Under the pieces are notes generated by a model, which worked only from the letters and a program-made list of their open reading frames with translations, ran no database searches and was not told the DNA's origin. The translations under genes were made by a program, and so were the position numbers. 64,000 nucleotides of DNA. Source: Pseudisothecium myosuroides (lineage: Eukaryota; Streptophyta; Bryopsida; Hypnales; Lembophyllaceae). Positions 13,345 to 23,885 of this stretch are shown here, piece by piece (position 1 is the first letter of the stretch; the number at the start of each line of letters is the position of its first letter). The DNA lies in assembly GCA_951799445.1 (NCBI GenBank), contig OX637293.1, positions 11,656,001-11,720,000 of the forward strand. The letters run 5' to 3'.

Positions 13345-13485
13345 GCTCTAAAATTGCCCACCCCCTAAAAATGTACATTGTTTGTACATCGCTGAAGGCT
13401 ATGAAATAGTTACATGTTCAAACAATGTACATCAGAATAGGGTGGGCAATTTTAAAGCCTGGGCGATTTCAGAGCCTATTACATT
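13345..13485. repeat. Small inverted repeat (GGCTCTAAAATTGCCC)
   Basis: GGCTCTAAAATTGCCCACCC on the left is mirrored by GGGTGGGCAATTTTAAAGCC on the right. ATGTACATTGTTTGTACAT-type palindromes lie in between. A related block sits inside the family F copy at 47132-47463. Confidence 0.6.
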
Positions 13486-14015
13486 AGTTATAAAATATTT
13501 CACTTTCACTCGATGAGGGAATATCTGAGCAGAGCAAAAAGCAGTTCCACAAGACTTCCAAAGCCGCCAAATATTATATATCTATTCCCTACCAACTGCC
13601 AACAATAGTGCAAGAGTTTGAAGCCATGGTGCAAAGGCTTGGACGAATTTTCATTCATTCAACAAAAATAAGAGCTTCAATTCAATGCAATCACACTCAA
13701 CTCTTCAACACACTCCAAACCGATCAGTCGGACAAGCTACAGACTCTGTTGATTTCAGCACAACTGATATACAGTAAATCATAAGGAAAGCATTGATCAT
13801 TCCGACAAAATGCCAATATATGCAGCTAACACAAAAGCACTGGCATCCAAAGAGAAGCTTCGCATGCACGTTCAGTACAAGAGCTAACTAACTTGTGCAC
13901 AATCCCCACAGCTGAACCCCAAACCCTGATTCTATTGAGACTATCTTCACTCTCACTCAAGCTTGCCATCCACATTCGCATGCAACGATATTAGCACGGC
14001 ATGGCGACTCTTCCT
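13486..14015. other. Downstream flank of the lipid-transfer gene
   Basis: No separate gene is seen. Because the lipid-transfer gene is on the minus strand, this region probably contains its 3' UTR. Confidence 0.45.
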
Positions 14016-14515
14016 TCACGGAATAAGGTAATCTGCACAGCCAACCACAACCCAAAACTCTCAGAAATGAAACCAGCATTCAAGCTTGAGATCAGCTGTT
14101 GCTGGACTCGGCGAATTAATTCAAAGAGTGGAAATCAGGGGAATGGTGCTTCGATTCGAAAGCGTAAGCCAAGAAAAGATTGCCCTGCCCTGCACTTACC
14201 TCCGCACTTTTTGTTGCGAAGCAATCTTCCCTGAGCGCCGCACTTCATGGGCACTTGCAAGGCGTTGTTGATGATGTTCGAATTCCGCTTCAAATTGCCC
14301 TGGTTCAACATCATGGTGCAGAAGCAGTTGAAGTCGGTGATGCCGCCGACTTCCCTACAGCACAAGGGCGTGGGGGTGGACCCTTGCATGACAGCACCGG
14401 TGCAATGCTGCAGCTGCGAGATGCTGCACGCGTTCACATCCGACGCCAGGAAAGTGAGCACCAGCAATGTGCACACGCCGGCCATAGCCAAGGCCTTCTG
14501 CTGGGAGACCGCCAT
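14016..14515 (-). CDS. Non-specific lipid-transfer protein (eight-cysteine family)
   Basis: A small secreted lipid-binding protein, DIR1-like or LTP-like. Exon 1 runs 14515-14200 and gives 105 codons plus one base. Residues 1-29 form a signal peptide with a hydrophobic core (LAMAGVCTLLVLTFLA) and a VNA cleavage site. The eight-cysteine motif is complete: Cys30, 38, 52-53, 64-x-66, 92 and 104. Phe lies between the CxC pair. A strong donor, GGAG|GTAAGT, follows the last cysteine at 14199. The best acceptor I see (ends 14033) adds only DYLIP before a stop at 14016-14018. Exon 2 is therefore a proposal. The ATG at 14515 is the first and gives a proper signal peptide. The antisense frames are shadows. 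Two decayed pieces of a related copy lie at 16380-16472 and 18367-18445. Confidence 0.88.
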
Positions 14516-14715
14516 CGACCTCGAACAATCCTTGGCCTGCAGACAGACAGTCAGACAGTGCCTCCAGGGGTGCTAAAAATCTCAAAGTCTCACGCAGATC
14601 GAGTCCGTCTGAGGGTCGTTACCGACGGACGAACAACGGGAGCTACGACAATGGAAGACTGAAGAGTGAAGCCGGCTGCTGGAGGTTGTCACTAACAATG
14701 CTATGCGGTGGTGGA

Positions 14716-14721
14716 TTTATA
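14716..14721 (-). promoter_or_regulatory. Candidate TATA box of the lipid-transfer gene
   Basis: On the minus strand, TATAAA (in context AGTATAAATCC) lies about 200 bases upstream of the ATG at 14515. That distance allows a 5' UTR of roughly 170 bases. It is the only good TATA match in the proximal region. Confidence 0.5.
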
Positions 14722-15691
14722 CTGAGGTCTTGTGGAGAGTGATGTGTTTGGTGAGAGCTGCATTTATCACCGCTGAACGCTCACCGTCCACAGGAAAATC
14801 ACAAAAGAATCAGAAACTGCGAAAATCAGAAACTTAAGGTGAGTGATAAATTGCATTCTCCACCATTATCATCAGTGATCAGTGAGTGCAGCCTTTTTTC
14901 TTTTCTTTTTTGTCTTTTTGGTGGTGCGCTTCAGAAGATTAAATTAAGGGTACCAATTTTGTTGAATTTTGCATGTTGGTTTGGTTTGGTTGATACAATA
15001 TGATGTTTTGTGATTATAAGACCTTAATATTTAATAAAATTGTTGTAAATTTTGATTACATGAATGTTTAATTGTATTCACATTTGATATAGGTTTCTGG
15101 CTAGTCAAACCAAATTATTTGTTGAAATCTATCAGTGATATGTAATCCCCCACAAAAGGTTTGGATTGAGTGCCTAGGATAGTTTTCTTCTTCTTTTGTT
15201 TCCTTGTTCTTTCATCAAAACATAGACATTATATTGAAAGAGACTCACAAAAAGAATCCCCCATTAAAAAACCACCTTTACATGACCATATATGGAAAGG
15301 TTCATTTCCTAAATTGGTATCCATCTCTACATTTGTTGTCACCCTTCTACAACTTACCATTTTGGGTCATTTGCGTTTTTATTTTTAGTCAAAAAGTAGA
15401 GGTTGACACTCCATATGGATTGGTTTTAGTTACCTTAAGCTTCTAGGCACATGCAAAATCTTTGTGAAACTTTTTATTTGTATTCAAATGGTGCAAGTTT
15501 GAATGTTGAACATACTTTCATCTTTCAACCTTCAATATCTCATTACTCCAATGCTTGATTAGATTGACATTTTTTGTTTTCAAGGAATTACTCTGCAAAA
15601 GTTAAAACATTTTATTAAATTTTGAAATACACATGTTTTTAGGACAAACCCTTTGATTAACATTTCTAAGAAGTACCAAGATGGTGGTTGC
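14722..15691. other. Upstream flank of the lipid-transfer gene, AT-rich
   Basis: No coding region or clear repeat ends are seen. Likely promoter-distal intergenic DNA. Confidence 0.45.
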
Positions 15692-16096
15692 TAAGGTAGA
15701 AGCACCAGTAGTCAATTATTTAAGCAATTTTGGAGCAGATCTTGCATAATAAGAGATGGTGGAAATTTTCCCCATGTAGGAAGAGAAGACACATGGGGGT
15801 TGCAAATTTTTCAGAAATATATTTCCAAAATTGAAAGACCTGTGTATTTTGGGAGCCAAAAAGTACTCTTCACCGATAGCCAATGTCTAGACTCTTCCAA
15901 ATTCCGATCATGTAAGAACTACTTTCCGCTCACTACTTCCTACTTTCTTGTTCACTACTTCAGGACATGTGTCACAACCTTAATATCCCCAACCTTGAAA
16001 AGGACCAAAAAAACACATTCCGAGCTTCCCTTGGAAATATTGCACTCCTACAAGTTGGATACTGGGCGTGGTTGACTATTGGTGGATTCTACCTTA
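15692..16096. mobile_element. MITE family X, copy 1 (TAAGGTAGAA ends)
   Basis: A 405 bp element. The left end is TAAGGTAGAAGCACCAGTAG and the right end is the complement of TAAGGTAGAATCCACCAATA. The interior matches 43921-44876, including CAACCTTGAAAAGGACC and TACTGGGCGTGGTT. This copy lacks the TTAA insertion present in the other copy, so it serves as the empty site. Confidence 0.82.
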
Positions 16097-16379
16097 CTGT
16101 TTTGATAAAAACATCTGTATTTCTACAAACATCCATCTTTTAAACAACGAATCGCTTTCTAGAGATTTTCAAGCATATTTCCATCCAAATTCGATCATTT
16201 CATTCATATCTTGTGAAGAAAATAGAAGATTTTAACCATAAAAGACTGTATTTTGAGCAAAAGAAGGCTGCTAATGACACTCCATGTTCAGCATGGCAGT
16301 GAAACTGAGCTGACCAGCTGATGGACAGTACGTAAGCAGACTAGAAAGGACATTCCCAGGGCACACTGAACAGTCTGTA
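16097..16379. repeat. Sequence related in inverse orientation to 43185-43420
   Basis: GACACTCCATGTTCAGCATG and the following GCAGTGAAACTGAGCT (16275-16313) reappear on the opposite strand at about 43383-43418. AGACTAGAAAG with a CATTCC.AGGGCA stretch (16338-16366) reappears near 43250-43280. This points to a dispersed duplication. The first ~170 bases show nothing recognisable. Confidence 0.5.
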
Positions 16380-16472
16380 CGAGTGACACAATGCTGTCAC
16401 ACCTTCCCTGTTCACGTCGGACGCCATGAAAGTGAGCACCAGTAATATGCACAACCCTAAACCCTAACGCCC
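16380..16472 (-). pseudogene. Lipid-transfer protein pseudogene, part 1
   Basis: TTCACGTCGGACGCCATGAA and the adjacent AGTGAGCACCAGTAAT (16404-16443) match the signal-peptide region of the gene at 14430-14470 (TTCACATCCGACGCCAGGAA type). Continuity stops at a telomere-like CCCTAAACCCTAA run near 16455. The rest of the same region is found about 1.9 kb away at 18367, so a decayed duplicate has been split. Confidence 0.7.
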
Positions 16473-16575
16473 GTCAGGCCACTTGTGGCTGATGGGTCTT
16501 TACTTTACCTCTTTCATAACATTCAGTAGCAGTCACTGGCTCTGCCCTCCCCCGAACGAAATGGTGCGGTATATT

Positions 16576-16922
16576 CCGCACCATATCAGTAACTACACTA
16601 AATAGGGTATTTAGTGTTGGCAACACTATTTGCGAACCATGACACTAAATATCATTAAGCCTACTAAAGTAAGTAACATTAAATGTAATTTCTAACATTA
16701 AATATACTCCATGGTAAATCTGAAATCTGAAAATGTTTACATTTAGTGTTAGAACTTATTAAAGGAAGGTAGAAGGAAGAGAAGGCAAAGGCGGCGCATT
16801 GAAGTTTAGCACTACACTAATCGTCCTAAAATTGACATTTAGTGTAGGGTCAAGTAGGGTGGTAATTACACTAAATGTAATCCAACACTAAATACCCTAT
16901 TTAGTGTACTGATTTCGTGCGG
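16576..16922. mobile_element. MITE with CCGCAC ends and repeated CACTAAATA motifs
   Basis: A 347 bp element. CCGCACCATATCAGTA begins it and TACTGATTTCGTGCGG ends it. CACTAAATAGGGTATTTAGT lies just inside the left end, and its complement lies inside the right end. The interior repeats ACACTAAAT-type words in both orientations. It has no coding capacity, and no target duplication is resolved. Confidence 0.75.
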
Positions 16923-17136
16923 ACAGTTGTCAATATTTGTCAAAACTGAACTTCAAGCCCGCGTCGCGTCTGCTCACTGAAGTAGTGGAAAATAAAAAAT
17001 TTCCAAGTAAAACTCAATACAAAACAATAGGAACTTTAAACAAAATGCTAATGGATTCATTGAGAGTATTGACTTCTAAGTTATTGTAGAATTACCTCAC
17101 TTTGAATTGGAACCCATTTATGCATTGTGCTTAGGA

Positions 17137-17757
17137 GGTGAGAAGACAACTCTTTATATGCACATGGAGTGGTAGGAGGTAGAGCAATCCATGTGGGATT
17201 AATAAAATAGAATTTGGAGGTTCTCATGCACTCATAGTTAAGTAAAAAACAAAGAATTGTGTTAAAAGTAGAATTTCAAACCTCTTTTAGGCATAGTAAA
17301 ATAACTTTTTTCAAAAAACTTTGAACTAAAAAAAGTTGTTAAATGAAGATAAGTTTTACCTCCAAAAATCCGTTTGGGATTTTGAATCTGCAATCAAAAG
17401 TTATGAATAAAATTTGGAGAGGAGTTTTAATGGATATTTTCTACAAAGTCATTTTTAAATCCATTCCAACCCCTCTCCGAATTTTAATCATAACTTTTGA
17501 TTGGAGATTCAAAATCCAAAACGGATTTTTGGAGGTGAAACTTATCTTCATTTACCAACTTTTTTTCCTTAAATTTTTTTTGAAAAAAGTTATTTTACTA
17601 TGCCTAAACGAGGTCTGAAATTCTACTTTTAACACAATTATTTGTTTTTTACTTAACTACGGGTGCATGAGAACCTACAAATTCTAATTTTTTTATTCCA
17701 CATGGATTGCTCTACCTCCTACCACCCCATGTGTATATATAGAGTTATCTTTCACTT
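17137..17757. repeat. Long imperfect hairpin, about 620 bp
   Basis: The left arm (17137-17440) is the approximate reverse complement of the right arm (17455-17757), with a short centre. Paired words include GGTAGGAGGTAGAGCAATCC, GAGAACCTMCAAATTCTA-type text, AAGTAAAAAACAAA and GGATTTTTGGAGGT. The 91-residue open frame inside it is an artefact of the arms. It is probably a foldback MITE. Confidence 0.85.
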
Positions 17758-18005
17758 TGCAACCCAAAATAAGTTATTGATTGCAAATATTAACAAGGCA
17801 TTAGTGTACTACTCATTGGATTCTTTGCCAACATCTTTCACTACAATATTTGATGATTTGTATGTCTAGTCCTAAAATTAAGAAAAGAAAATGAAAATAC
17901 CATAATGTACTGTCACTATCCCGGTACCGAAGCTTACATAAATTAAGTGGGGATGAAAGTTGGGGATGAGGACTTCGGAGAGGAAAAGGCAGACTTTCTG
18001 AAGGC
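17758..18005. other. Intergenic spacer, nothing recognised
   Basis: Short AT-rich spacer between the hairpin and the family F copy. Confidence 0.4.
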
Positions 18006-18311
18006 TAAGGTAGTCTGCTCTAAAAGCGAGCGGGCTCTAAAAGCGAACATGACACAGAGGTACATTTTGCTTTCTTCAATGTATCAGCTGGAAACATTCC
18101 AGGAGGTGGTCGATTTTAGTGACCACTGCATTTCAACTTCAAAAATTTGTAACTAATTCCACAAAGGTCCAAAAAATATGAAACGACTTGGGTTAGATGC
18201 CAATTCCATTTTTCTACCTCCAAAAAATAACTGAAAATTGTTTCAAGGAGTTTAACTTCTCCGAAAAGGCAAACAGCTCTTAAATGGTCGCTTTAAGAGC
18301 AGACTACCTTA
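18006..18311. mobile_element. MITE family F, copy 3
   Basis: A 306 bp element. TAAGGTAGTCTGCTCTAAAA on the left is mirrored by TTTAAGAGCAGACTACCTTA on the right. It contains AGAGGTACATTTTGCTTTCT, which is shared with 49995-50015. No coding capacity. Confidence 0.8.
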
Positions 18312-18366
18312 CTGAATGTTATGTTGCAATGAAACTCGTGTTCATTTGTTTCAAAAAAATAAAAAT

Positions 18367-18445
18367 AAACCCTAACGCCATAGCCAACACCTTTTGCTTG
18401 GAGTCCTCGACCTCGATGTCTGAGCTTGGACAACCTTGACAGACA
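18367..18445 (-). pseudogene. Lipid-transfer protein pseudogene, part 2
   Basis: GCCATAGCCAACACCTTTTG, then GGAGTCCTCGACCTCGATG, corresponds to the start-codon region of the gene at 14480-14525 (GCCATAGCCAAGGCCTTCTG type). It includes the ACAGACAGA downstream match. The junction word TAAACCCTAACGCC occurs here and at about 16459-16472, as though duplicated by an intervening insertion of about 1.9 kb. Confidence 0.65.
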
Positions 18446-18540
18446 GAAGATGGGTAATTTAGTGGTGATGTAACTTAAACACTGATCATTCTGTAGCTAG
18501 TCTAAGCACTGAGTGAGTGCAATAGCTGTGACGGAATTGT

Positions 18541-18892
18541 TAAGGGCCGCTTTACATCTAGAGGCCGGGCCAATTTGGTGTATCAGAGGCCAACAATCCG
18601 AGCTTGTGATTGGTTGAAAGGCTCAAATCAGCCCCAACCCCTAAGAGGCCGAGCCAATTTGCTATGTCAAAATTTTTTTTCCTCAAATAGACAATCTGAC
18701 ATGGCCCGAGCATGGCCCGAGCTGGTTGAATTGGGTGCACCAAAAATGGGAGGCCAATTTGAGGCCAATTCTTGGCCTGGAGGCCAATGTCAGATTAGTT
18801 AAGGCCGGCCTCCAGCCCAAGAATGGGCTGAAATTTTGGACAATTGGCTTGGTGACGAATTGGCCCGGCCTCTAGGTGTAAAGCGGCCCTTA
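18541..18892. mobile_element. GC-rich inverted-repeat element (GGGCCGCTTTACA ends)
   Basis: A ~350 bp element. AAGGGCCGCTTTACATCTAG on the left is mirrored by CTAGGTGTAAAGCGGCCCTT on the right; the match continues to about 35 bp with one mismatch. TTAA precedes the left end and TTAG follows the right, consistent with a TWA-type target. The interior repeats AGGCC.A.CCAATTT words. Confidence 0.82.
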
Positions 18893-19399
18893 GATTCATA
18901 TTGAAGCTGAAAACTGTGATCGATCAGTGCACTGAATTTAATTAGGTGGTTGGCTGTGCAGGCGGTGCTTGTTAATTCGATCGAGTACTGAATGAAATCA
19001 AGTAAAGTAAATGAGTGCAGGACTGCAGGTTGTCAAATCTGAGATGAAATGTGGAGGGACAGAAGCATTAAATTGGAAGACAGCGTGATTATTTATTGCA
19101 CCGCTAGCTGCGCGCAAGAGTGCAAGTACTGGCCTTCGAATCGAATTTCAGTTGCCTGGCATAGATGGCAGTTTCGTTACACGAAAGTCAATACATGTCA
19201 AACGGCTACCAGGCTTCTATCTCCGTGCATGTTGTGCACTTGCTCCATCTGCCAGATGCATTGACAGTCATCGATCTCCTGAGGACTCAAGTTTGTTTGC
19301 AGACATATCATTCCTTCGAAGCTAGCGCCGGCAACGCCCTGAGCTTCAGAATCTACAGAATGGTGGATTATGGTTCATTGGTGCAATTGATTTGGTTAT
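18893..19399. other. Intergenic, nothing recognised
   Basis: Moderate GC content with short open frames on both strands but no family motifs. No gene is called. Confidence 0.35.
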
Positions 19400-19847
19400 A
19401 TAAAGGTAAGAGCATGCCCTCCCCCACTCAGTGAAGTCTCACGGGACTGCAAACTCCGGGCCCGGTCTCCAAAATGTTCCCCACCGTGGTGCTGGGAGAG
19501 AGATTTTTGCCTTCGGGCGCGGCCAATTTTTGTAGGGATATCACAACAGAGCGTGGACGGGGAATATCAAAAGAGCCCGGCGTTGACTGACAACTGATCA
19601 CTTTGCATTCATTGTGGCTAAACTCCAGCCAATAACAACCTTGGTCCTTGATATTCTGAAATAATTTAATTAAAAAATTGCAGTAACGACACAGTAGTAA
19701 CTGCAACAAAGGTTGAGGCATAGTCTTGGGAGCCAATTTCGCTGGCCCACAGTGTGGGGTTGTGAGTCGCCGGGCACACCATCCAATTTGGAGCCTAGAT
19801 TGAGAGGTTTCCCGTGGGGATTTGACCGCCCCATAATGGCCATGTTC
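19400..19847. other. GC-rich stretch of unknown nature
   Basis: Stands out by composition. A 169-codon minus-strand open frame (19937-19428) crosses into the next element and shows no motif or start context I recognise. It could be a fragment of a non-LTR retrotransposon or an old gene remnant. Confidence 0.3.
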
Positions 19848-19850
19848 TAA

Positions 19851-20647
19851 GAGCAGCTCCAATGCGGATGCAAGAAAGGTCCCATCATCGGCCTCGAGAG
19901 CCTGACCGAACTTTTCCTCCTTTACCTCCCAATTCACCCGTCTCCCCCGGGGGGTCGGCGTGGATTGTGAGGTGAAAAAAATTATTATTATTGTACTCTT
20001 CTTGTGTTTTTTAATACAATGGTCACCTTTCTTTCAAAAAAAAAAAGGTCCCATCAACCTGTGAGGCCCAGGTTTGTTGCCAGAGCAGGGCGGGCTAGGC
20101 TTCTTTCTAGCGTGACACTTGCAACCGCACCTCCAATGTAGCAATGGATCCAAGAACAACAAAGACAACGCTTGAGCTCTTTTTCTTTTTTTTTTCCTTT
20201 TGGAATGGGACAATGACCATTAAAAAAAACAAAAAAAGAAGGAAACAATCAATCTGGCTTACGCGGAGTTCTCAGCCTGGGTGGCAAGCTGAGGAAAAAT
20301 GCCACTTGGATTTATAAAGAGTGCTAGAACATAAGACTTCACTTTTGCACCAAGCATTCAATTGAGCTCTATTTCTAATTTCTTCTACTTTTTCGAGCAC
20401 ACATTGGTTGAGGTGTTTGGGAAACTCCACCACCTGTTGCTATGGCCAGAGAATGTGAGCTTCCGTGTGATGTGCCAAGCTCAACAAATTGCATCAAAAT
20501 GTCAAGTAGGGCTTCTCATTTGCAAAGACTTGGAAAATATAGTTGACAAGAGTGGCCGCATTGGGGACCAATTATTTCCAAAAGGACTTTATAAGCCTCG
20601 TTGGCACCATTCCCGTGCTTTGTTCCAGTGTTGCATTGGAACTGCTC
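19851..20647. mobile_element. TAA-flanked element with GAGCAGCTCCAATGC ends
   Basis: A 797 bp element. GAGCAGCTCCAATGCGG on the left is mirrored by GCATTGGAACTGCTC on the right. TAA lies on both sides (19848-19850, 20648-20650), as expected for PIF/Harbinger-type MITEs. A plus-strand frame at 20362-20676 has no recognisable domain. Confidence 0.75.
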
Positions 20648-20791
20648 TAAGAGCCCTTGTTTGTGGCACTTTGTAGCTACTCAATAGAATATAATGAAAA
20701 TCTGAAATGTATATTGTTGATACATAGTGGCACAAAAAGAATGGCTTCCAAATTGTATGGCACTAATAAATTCATTTACCTTACCCCTTAA

Positions 20792-21700
20792 CTCCTAAAG
20801 GACCGAGGCCTTTTTTCTGCCAAAAAATACTCAAAACTGCCATTTCTATAGCAAAGAATAAAAAAAATTGAAAAATGTTTTTTTTGCACATCCAACCACA
20901 GGGGCTTACACCTGACTAGTATAAGAATGTGTGGAATTTGTTTTAGAATTTTTGACCGCACAGATTGCAAGATATCTACGTTTAAAGTGAAAAAAGTAAG
21001 TTTTTCAACACATTGCGGGACTAGAATTTTTGACTTTTAACATTTTTAACTTAAAACTTTTGCTCTACAAAGTTTTGAGATTTAAATCTTTGTAGTGGAG
21101 AATCGAGTTGAGAGTCTAGTATGAAAAAAATTCAAAAAACTTAATTATCATTCTTAAAAAAATCGTTAAGTAGAAGTAGGTACAAAATAGAAGGAAAATC
21201 TAAAATCTTCATATATTTTAAATTGAATTAAAATGCACTAATTCCAACGATGAGATTTTTCTAGCAAGTGAACTAAACCATGAAAAAAAATTTGAAAATT
21301 TTGAAAAATTACATTCAAAAATGAATCCTAAAAGTTATTTTTTTCAAGAAGATGCTCTAATTGCCCGAAAATCAAGAATGTCCATAACTTTCTCATAACA
21401 AATCCAAATGAAATGAATCAAAGCTTTCCAGATAGACCAAAAAAAATATATATATATATATAATTCAATTTTTTACAAAAAAAATTTTGCTGCCCAAACT
21501 GCCCCCCGTCCCCTGTTTTGAGCTTATTTGGTTATAACTTTTGTTCCCAGGCACTAATTGTGAAAAAAATTATATTCCCACAAAGCTAATCAGCTCTTCT
21601 ATCTTAAAAGAAAATTCAAAGAATCAAGACAAAATTTCAGCCCGTATGTACCTGCCCGAAATTGCATTTGTCCCCCGAAGGGACAACGGTCCTTTAGGGG
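20792..21700. mobile_element. piggyBac-type MITE, family A (reverse)
   Basis: A 909 bp element. TTAA (20788-20791) precedes CTCCTAAAGGACCGAGGCC; GGTCCTTTAGGGG precedes TTAA (21701-21704). The right subterminal region has the stem TGTCCCCCGAAGGGACAAC. The final TTAA is shared with the next element. Confidence 0.9.
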
Positions 21701-21704
21701 TTAA

Positions 21705-22619
21705 CTCCTAAATGCCCAAGCACCGTTTATTGACTACATAGTGATTTTGGACAACTCACTAGAAACGGAATTTTTATTTTTTTCTTTGAAATTTTCCTCA
21801 CAACATGTGCCCAAGGAATAACTTTACAGCCCAACAATTTTTATAACTTTTGATTGTATGGTTAAAAAGTTATTGTATGATAGGTGATTTCCATTGCTTT
21901 GCGGGCAGCTCAAAAAATTCTTAAAAAATCATTGTTTTCATAAAAAAAAATTGAAATTGGTTTTCAAGATTTATGTATACGTGGAAAGCTTTGAATCATT
22001 CCATTTTTATCAATGAAATGAAAGTTATGAGGAATTTTAGTTTACGGGCACTTATGGATTCTCTACACTAAAATAAACTTCGAAGTCATTTATTTAACTC
22101 AATTTTTAATATTAAAAAAATAAATAAATCATAGGATGTAGATTGCTTATTACAACATTACAACCATTGGGATTGGAATTTTCCAATTCCATAACAAAAT
22201 TCTTAACAATTTAGTATTTTTCAATCATTTTCTATTTTTTTCTACTTATTATTTTTTTCCTTTATATTATAGAAATCCAAATAATTTGAAATTTTTCAAG
22301 CATGTAGCCAACTTGCCTTGAAGAGTGAATCCAAAAAATGCCTTGGACATTTTTTCATACGAATGTGACCTTGTGAAGTGCAGCTGCCCTGTTTTTCACA
22401 GGGCCAAAAAAAGGATTTTTGTCAATTCAAACGCTAATACCTTGCAATATACACGGTAAAAAATTCTAAAAAAATTCTACATCTTTTCAAACTAGCGTCC
22501 TACAAGATCCTATGGTTACATGTGTCTAAATTTTATTTTTTTCTACAATTTGGTATTTGTAGTAGAAATGGCATTTTTGGAGCAATTTTTGTGAAAATAT
22601 AGTTAAAACCATTTAGGGG
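21705..22619. mobile_element. piggyBac-type MITE, family B (reverse), abutting family A
   Basis: A 915 bp element. It begins CTCCTAAATGCCC directly after the TTAA at 21701-21704 and ends ACCATTTAGGGG before TTAA at 22620-22623. Family B internal blocks are in order, for example AATCTTTTCC.. GGAACTTGCC-type and CTGCCCTGTTTTTCACAGGG. Confidence 0.88.
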
Positions 22620-22623
22620 TTAA

Positions 22624-23268
22624 AGAATTGAGGCATGATTTCAGTCCATTTTCCACATTGGAGTAGGTCCTTCTTGATACAATAATTTTGGGATTCTTGT
22701 GAAGTTTTTACCAAAAGTGTATTTTATTGCTAACCTGATGTGTAGAGAATTTTAGACCAATCCAAGTCACAATTGAAAAGTTATGCCTCAAAAGGACATT
22801 TAAAAAAAATAATTACGGGCACTTTCAAGCAGCAATGATAGATAAATCCAATTAGGCTGAAAAAAAATTATGCATATTCTAAACAAGCTTGTTAACGTAA
22901 TCCCCAAAGTTAAAAGGCACACAAGCACATGATTTTCACTAACAAGCCTTTCAAATTAGGCTTTGTAAATTGAACATTGCCCTGAAAAATGAAAGCCCAA
23001 CTACAAGCTTATTGAAATATGTATAAATTTTTTCAGCATAGTTGGACCTATCTATCATGACTGCTCAAAATTGCCCATAACAAAGAAAAATTGAGGCATA
23101 ACTTTTTATCCATGATTTGGATTGGTCTAAAATTTTTTATGCGCATCAAGCTAAATGTGTAACACTTATCTAGTAAAGAATTCACACAAGAATCCAAAAA
23201 ATATTGCACCAAGAAAGGCCCCCCCAAAGTGAAAAATGGCCTAAAATTGTGCCTTAGGGCTTTAAAGG
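22624..23268. mobile_element. TTAA-flanked inverted-repeat element
   Basis: A 645 bp imperfect palindrome. GAGGCATGATTTCAGTCC on the left pairs loosely with the complement of GCACAATTTTAGGCC on the right. ATTTTAGACCAATCCAA occurs in both arms, as do AAGTTATGCCTCAA and ATAGAT.AAT-type words. TTAA precedes (22620-22623, shared with the family B element) and follows (23269-23272). Confidence 0.65.
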
Positions 23269-23272
23269 TTAA

Positions 23273-23795
23273 AAAAATTGAACTGACCAATGATGCAATG
23301 TTTGTAACTTTAGCTAAATTTAGCAAAATGTATACAATTTATTATATATACAAAATATGAATATTGCAGTGATGATTTTAAACTTTTAGTACATTTAGCA
23401 ATGTTTTGAGTTAATTATAAAAATCACCACTACAATGATGATACTATATTAGCCCACATATGACCCATTGTTTAAAGTAGCCTATGCTATAATAAATGGC
23501 TACAATAGTATGATAATTACCAAATTTGTAGAGAGCTTGAAATATTAGTTTCAAATTTATTATATATCATTAAGAAAGTGAATAGCTATTATTAAAGCCT
23601 TTTGTTTAAGGGTTAAAGTGATTGAAGACAATGGTTACAAACACTCGTGATGGAAAAAAAAATAGTGATAAATTGTTCTACTTTACATGCTTTGACTTAG
23701 TTAGGCAGGTCCCTCTAAATTCAAGTGATTGAAATTAGGGCTCTTGACAAATATTATTTCCCAAAGCTCCATCATTCATGAGTTGTTGAATGTTT
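23273..23795. other. Intergenic, AT-rich
   Basis: No gene is seen. Two ACTACAATGATGA/GCAGTGATGA-like blocks give a weak internal repetition. Confidence 0.4.
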
Positions 23796-23885
23796 TTAAT
23801 CCCTGAAGGACCAAGGCTTGGGTTTTTTGTCAAAGCCCCCCGCTCAAAATTGCCATTTCTAATGCAGATACTAAAAGAAAATTGT

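Noticed and set aside
14180..14662. 160-codon plus-strand frame
   Set aside because: Antisense of the lipid-transfer gene, whose signal peptide and eight cysteines are clearly on the minus strand.
17343..17618. 91-codon open frame
   Set aside because: It spans the two arms of the long hairpin, and its repeated words are mirror images.
19428..19937. 169-codon minus-strand frame
   Set aside because: Runs across the edge of a TAA-flanked element and has no domain or signal. I cannot support it as a gene.
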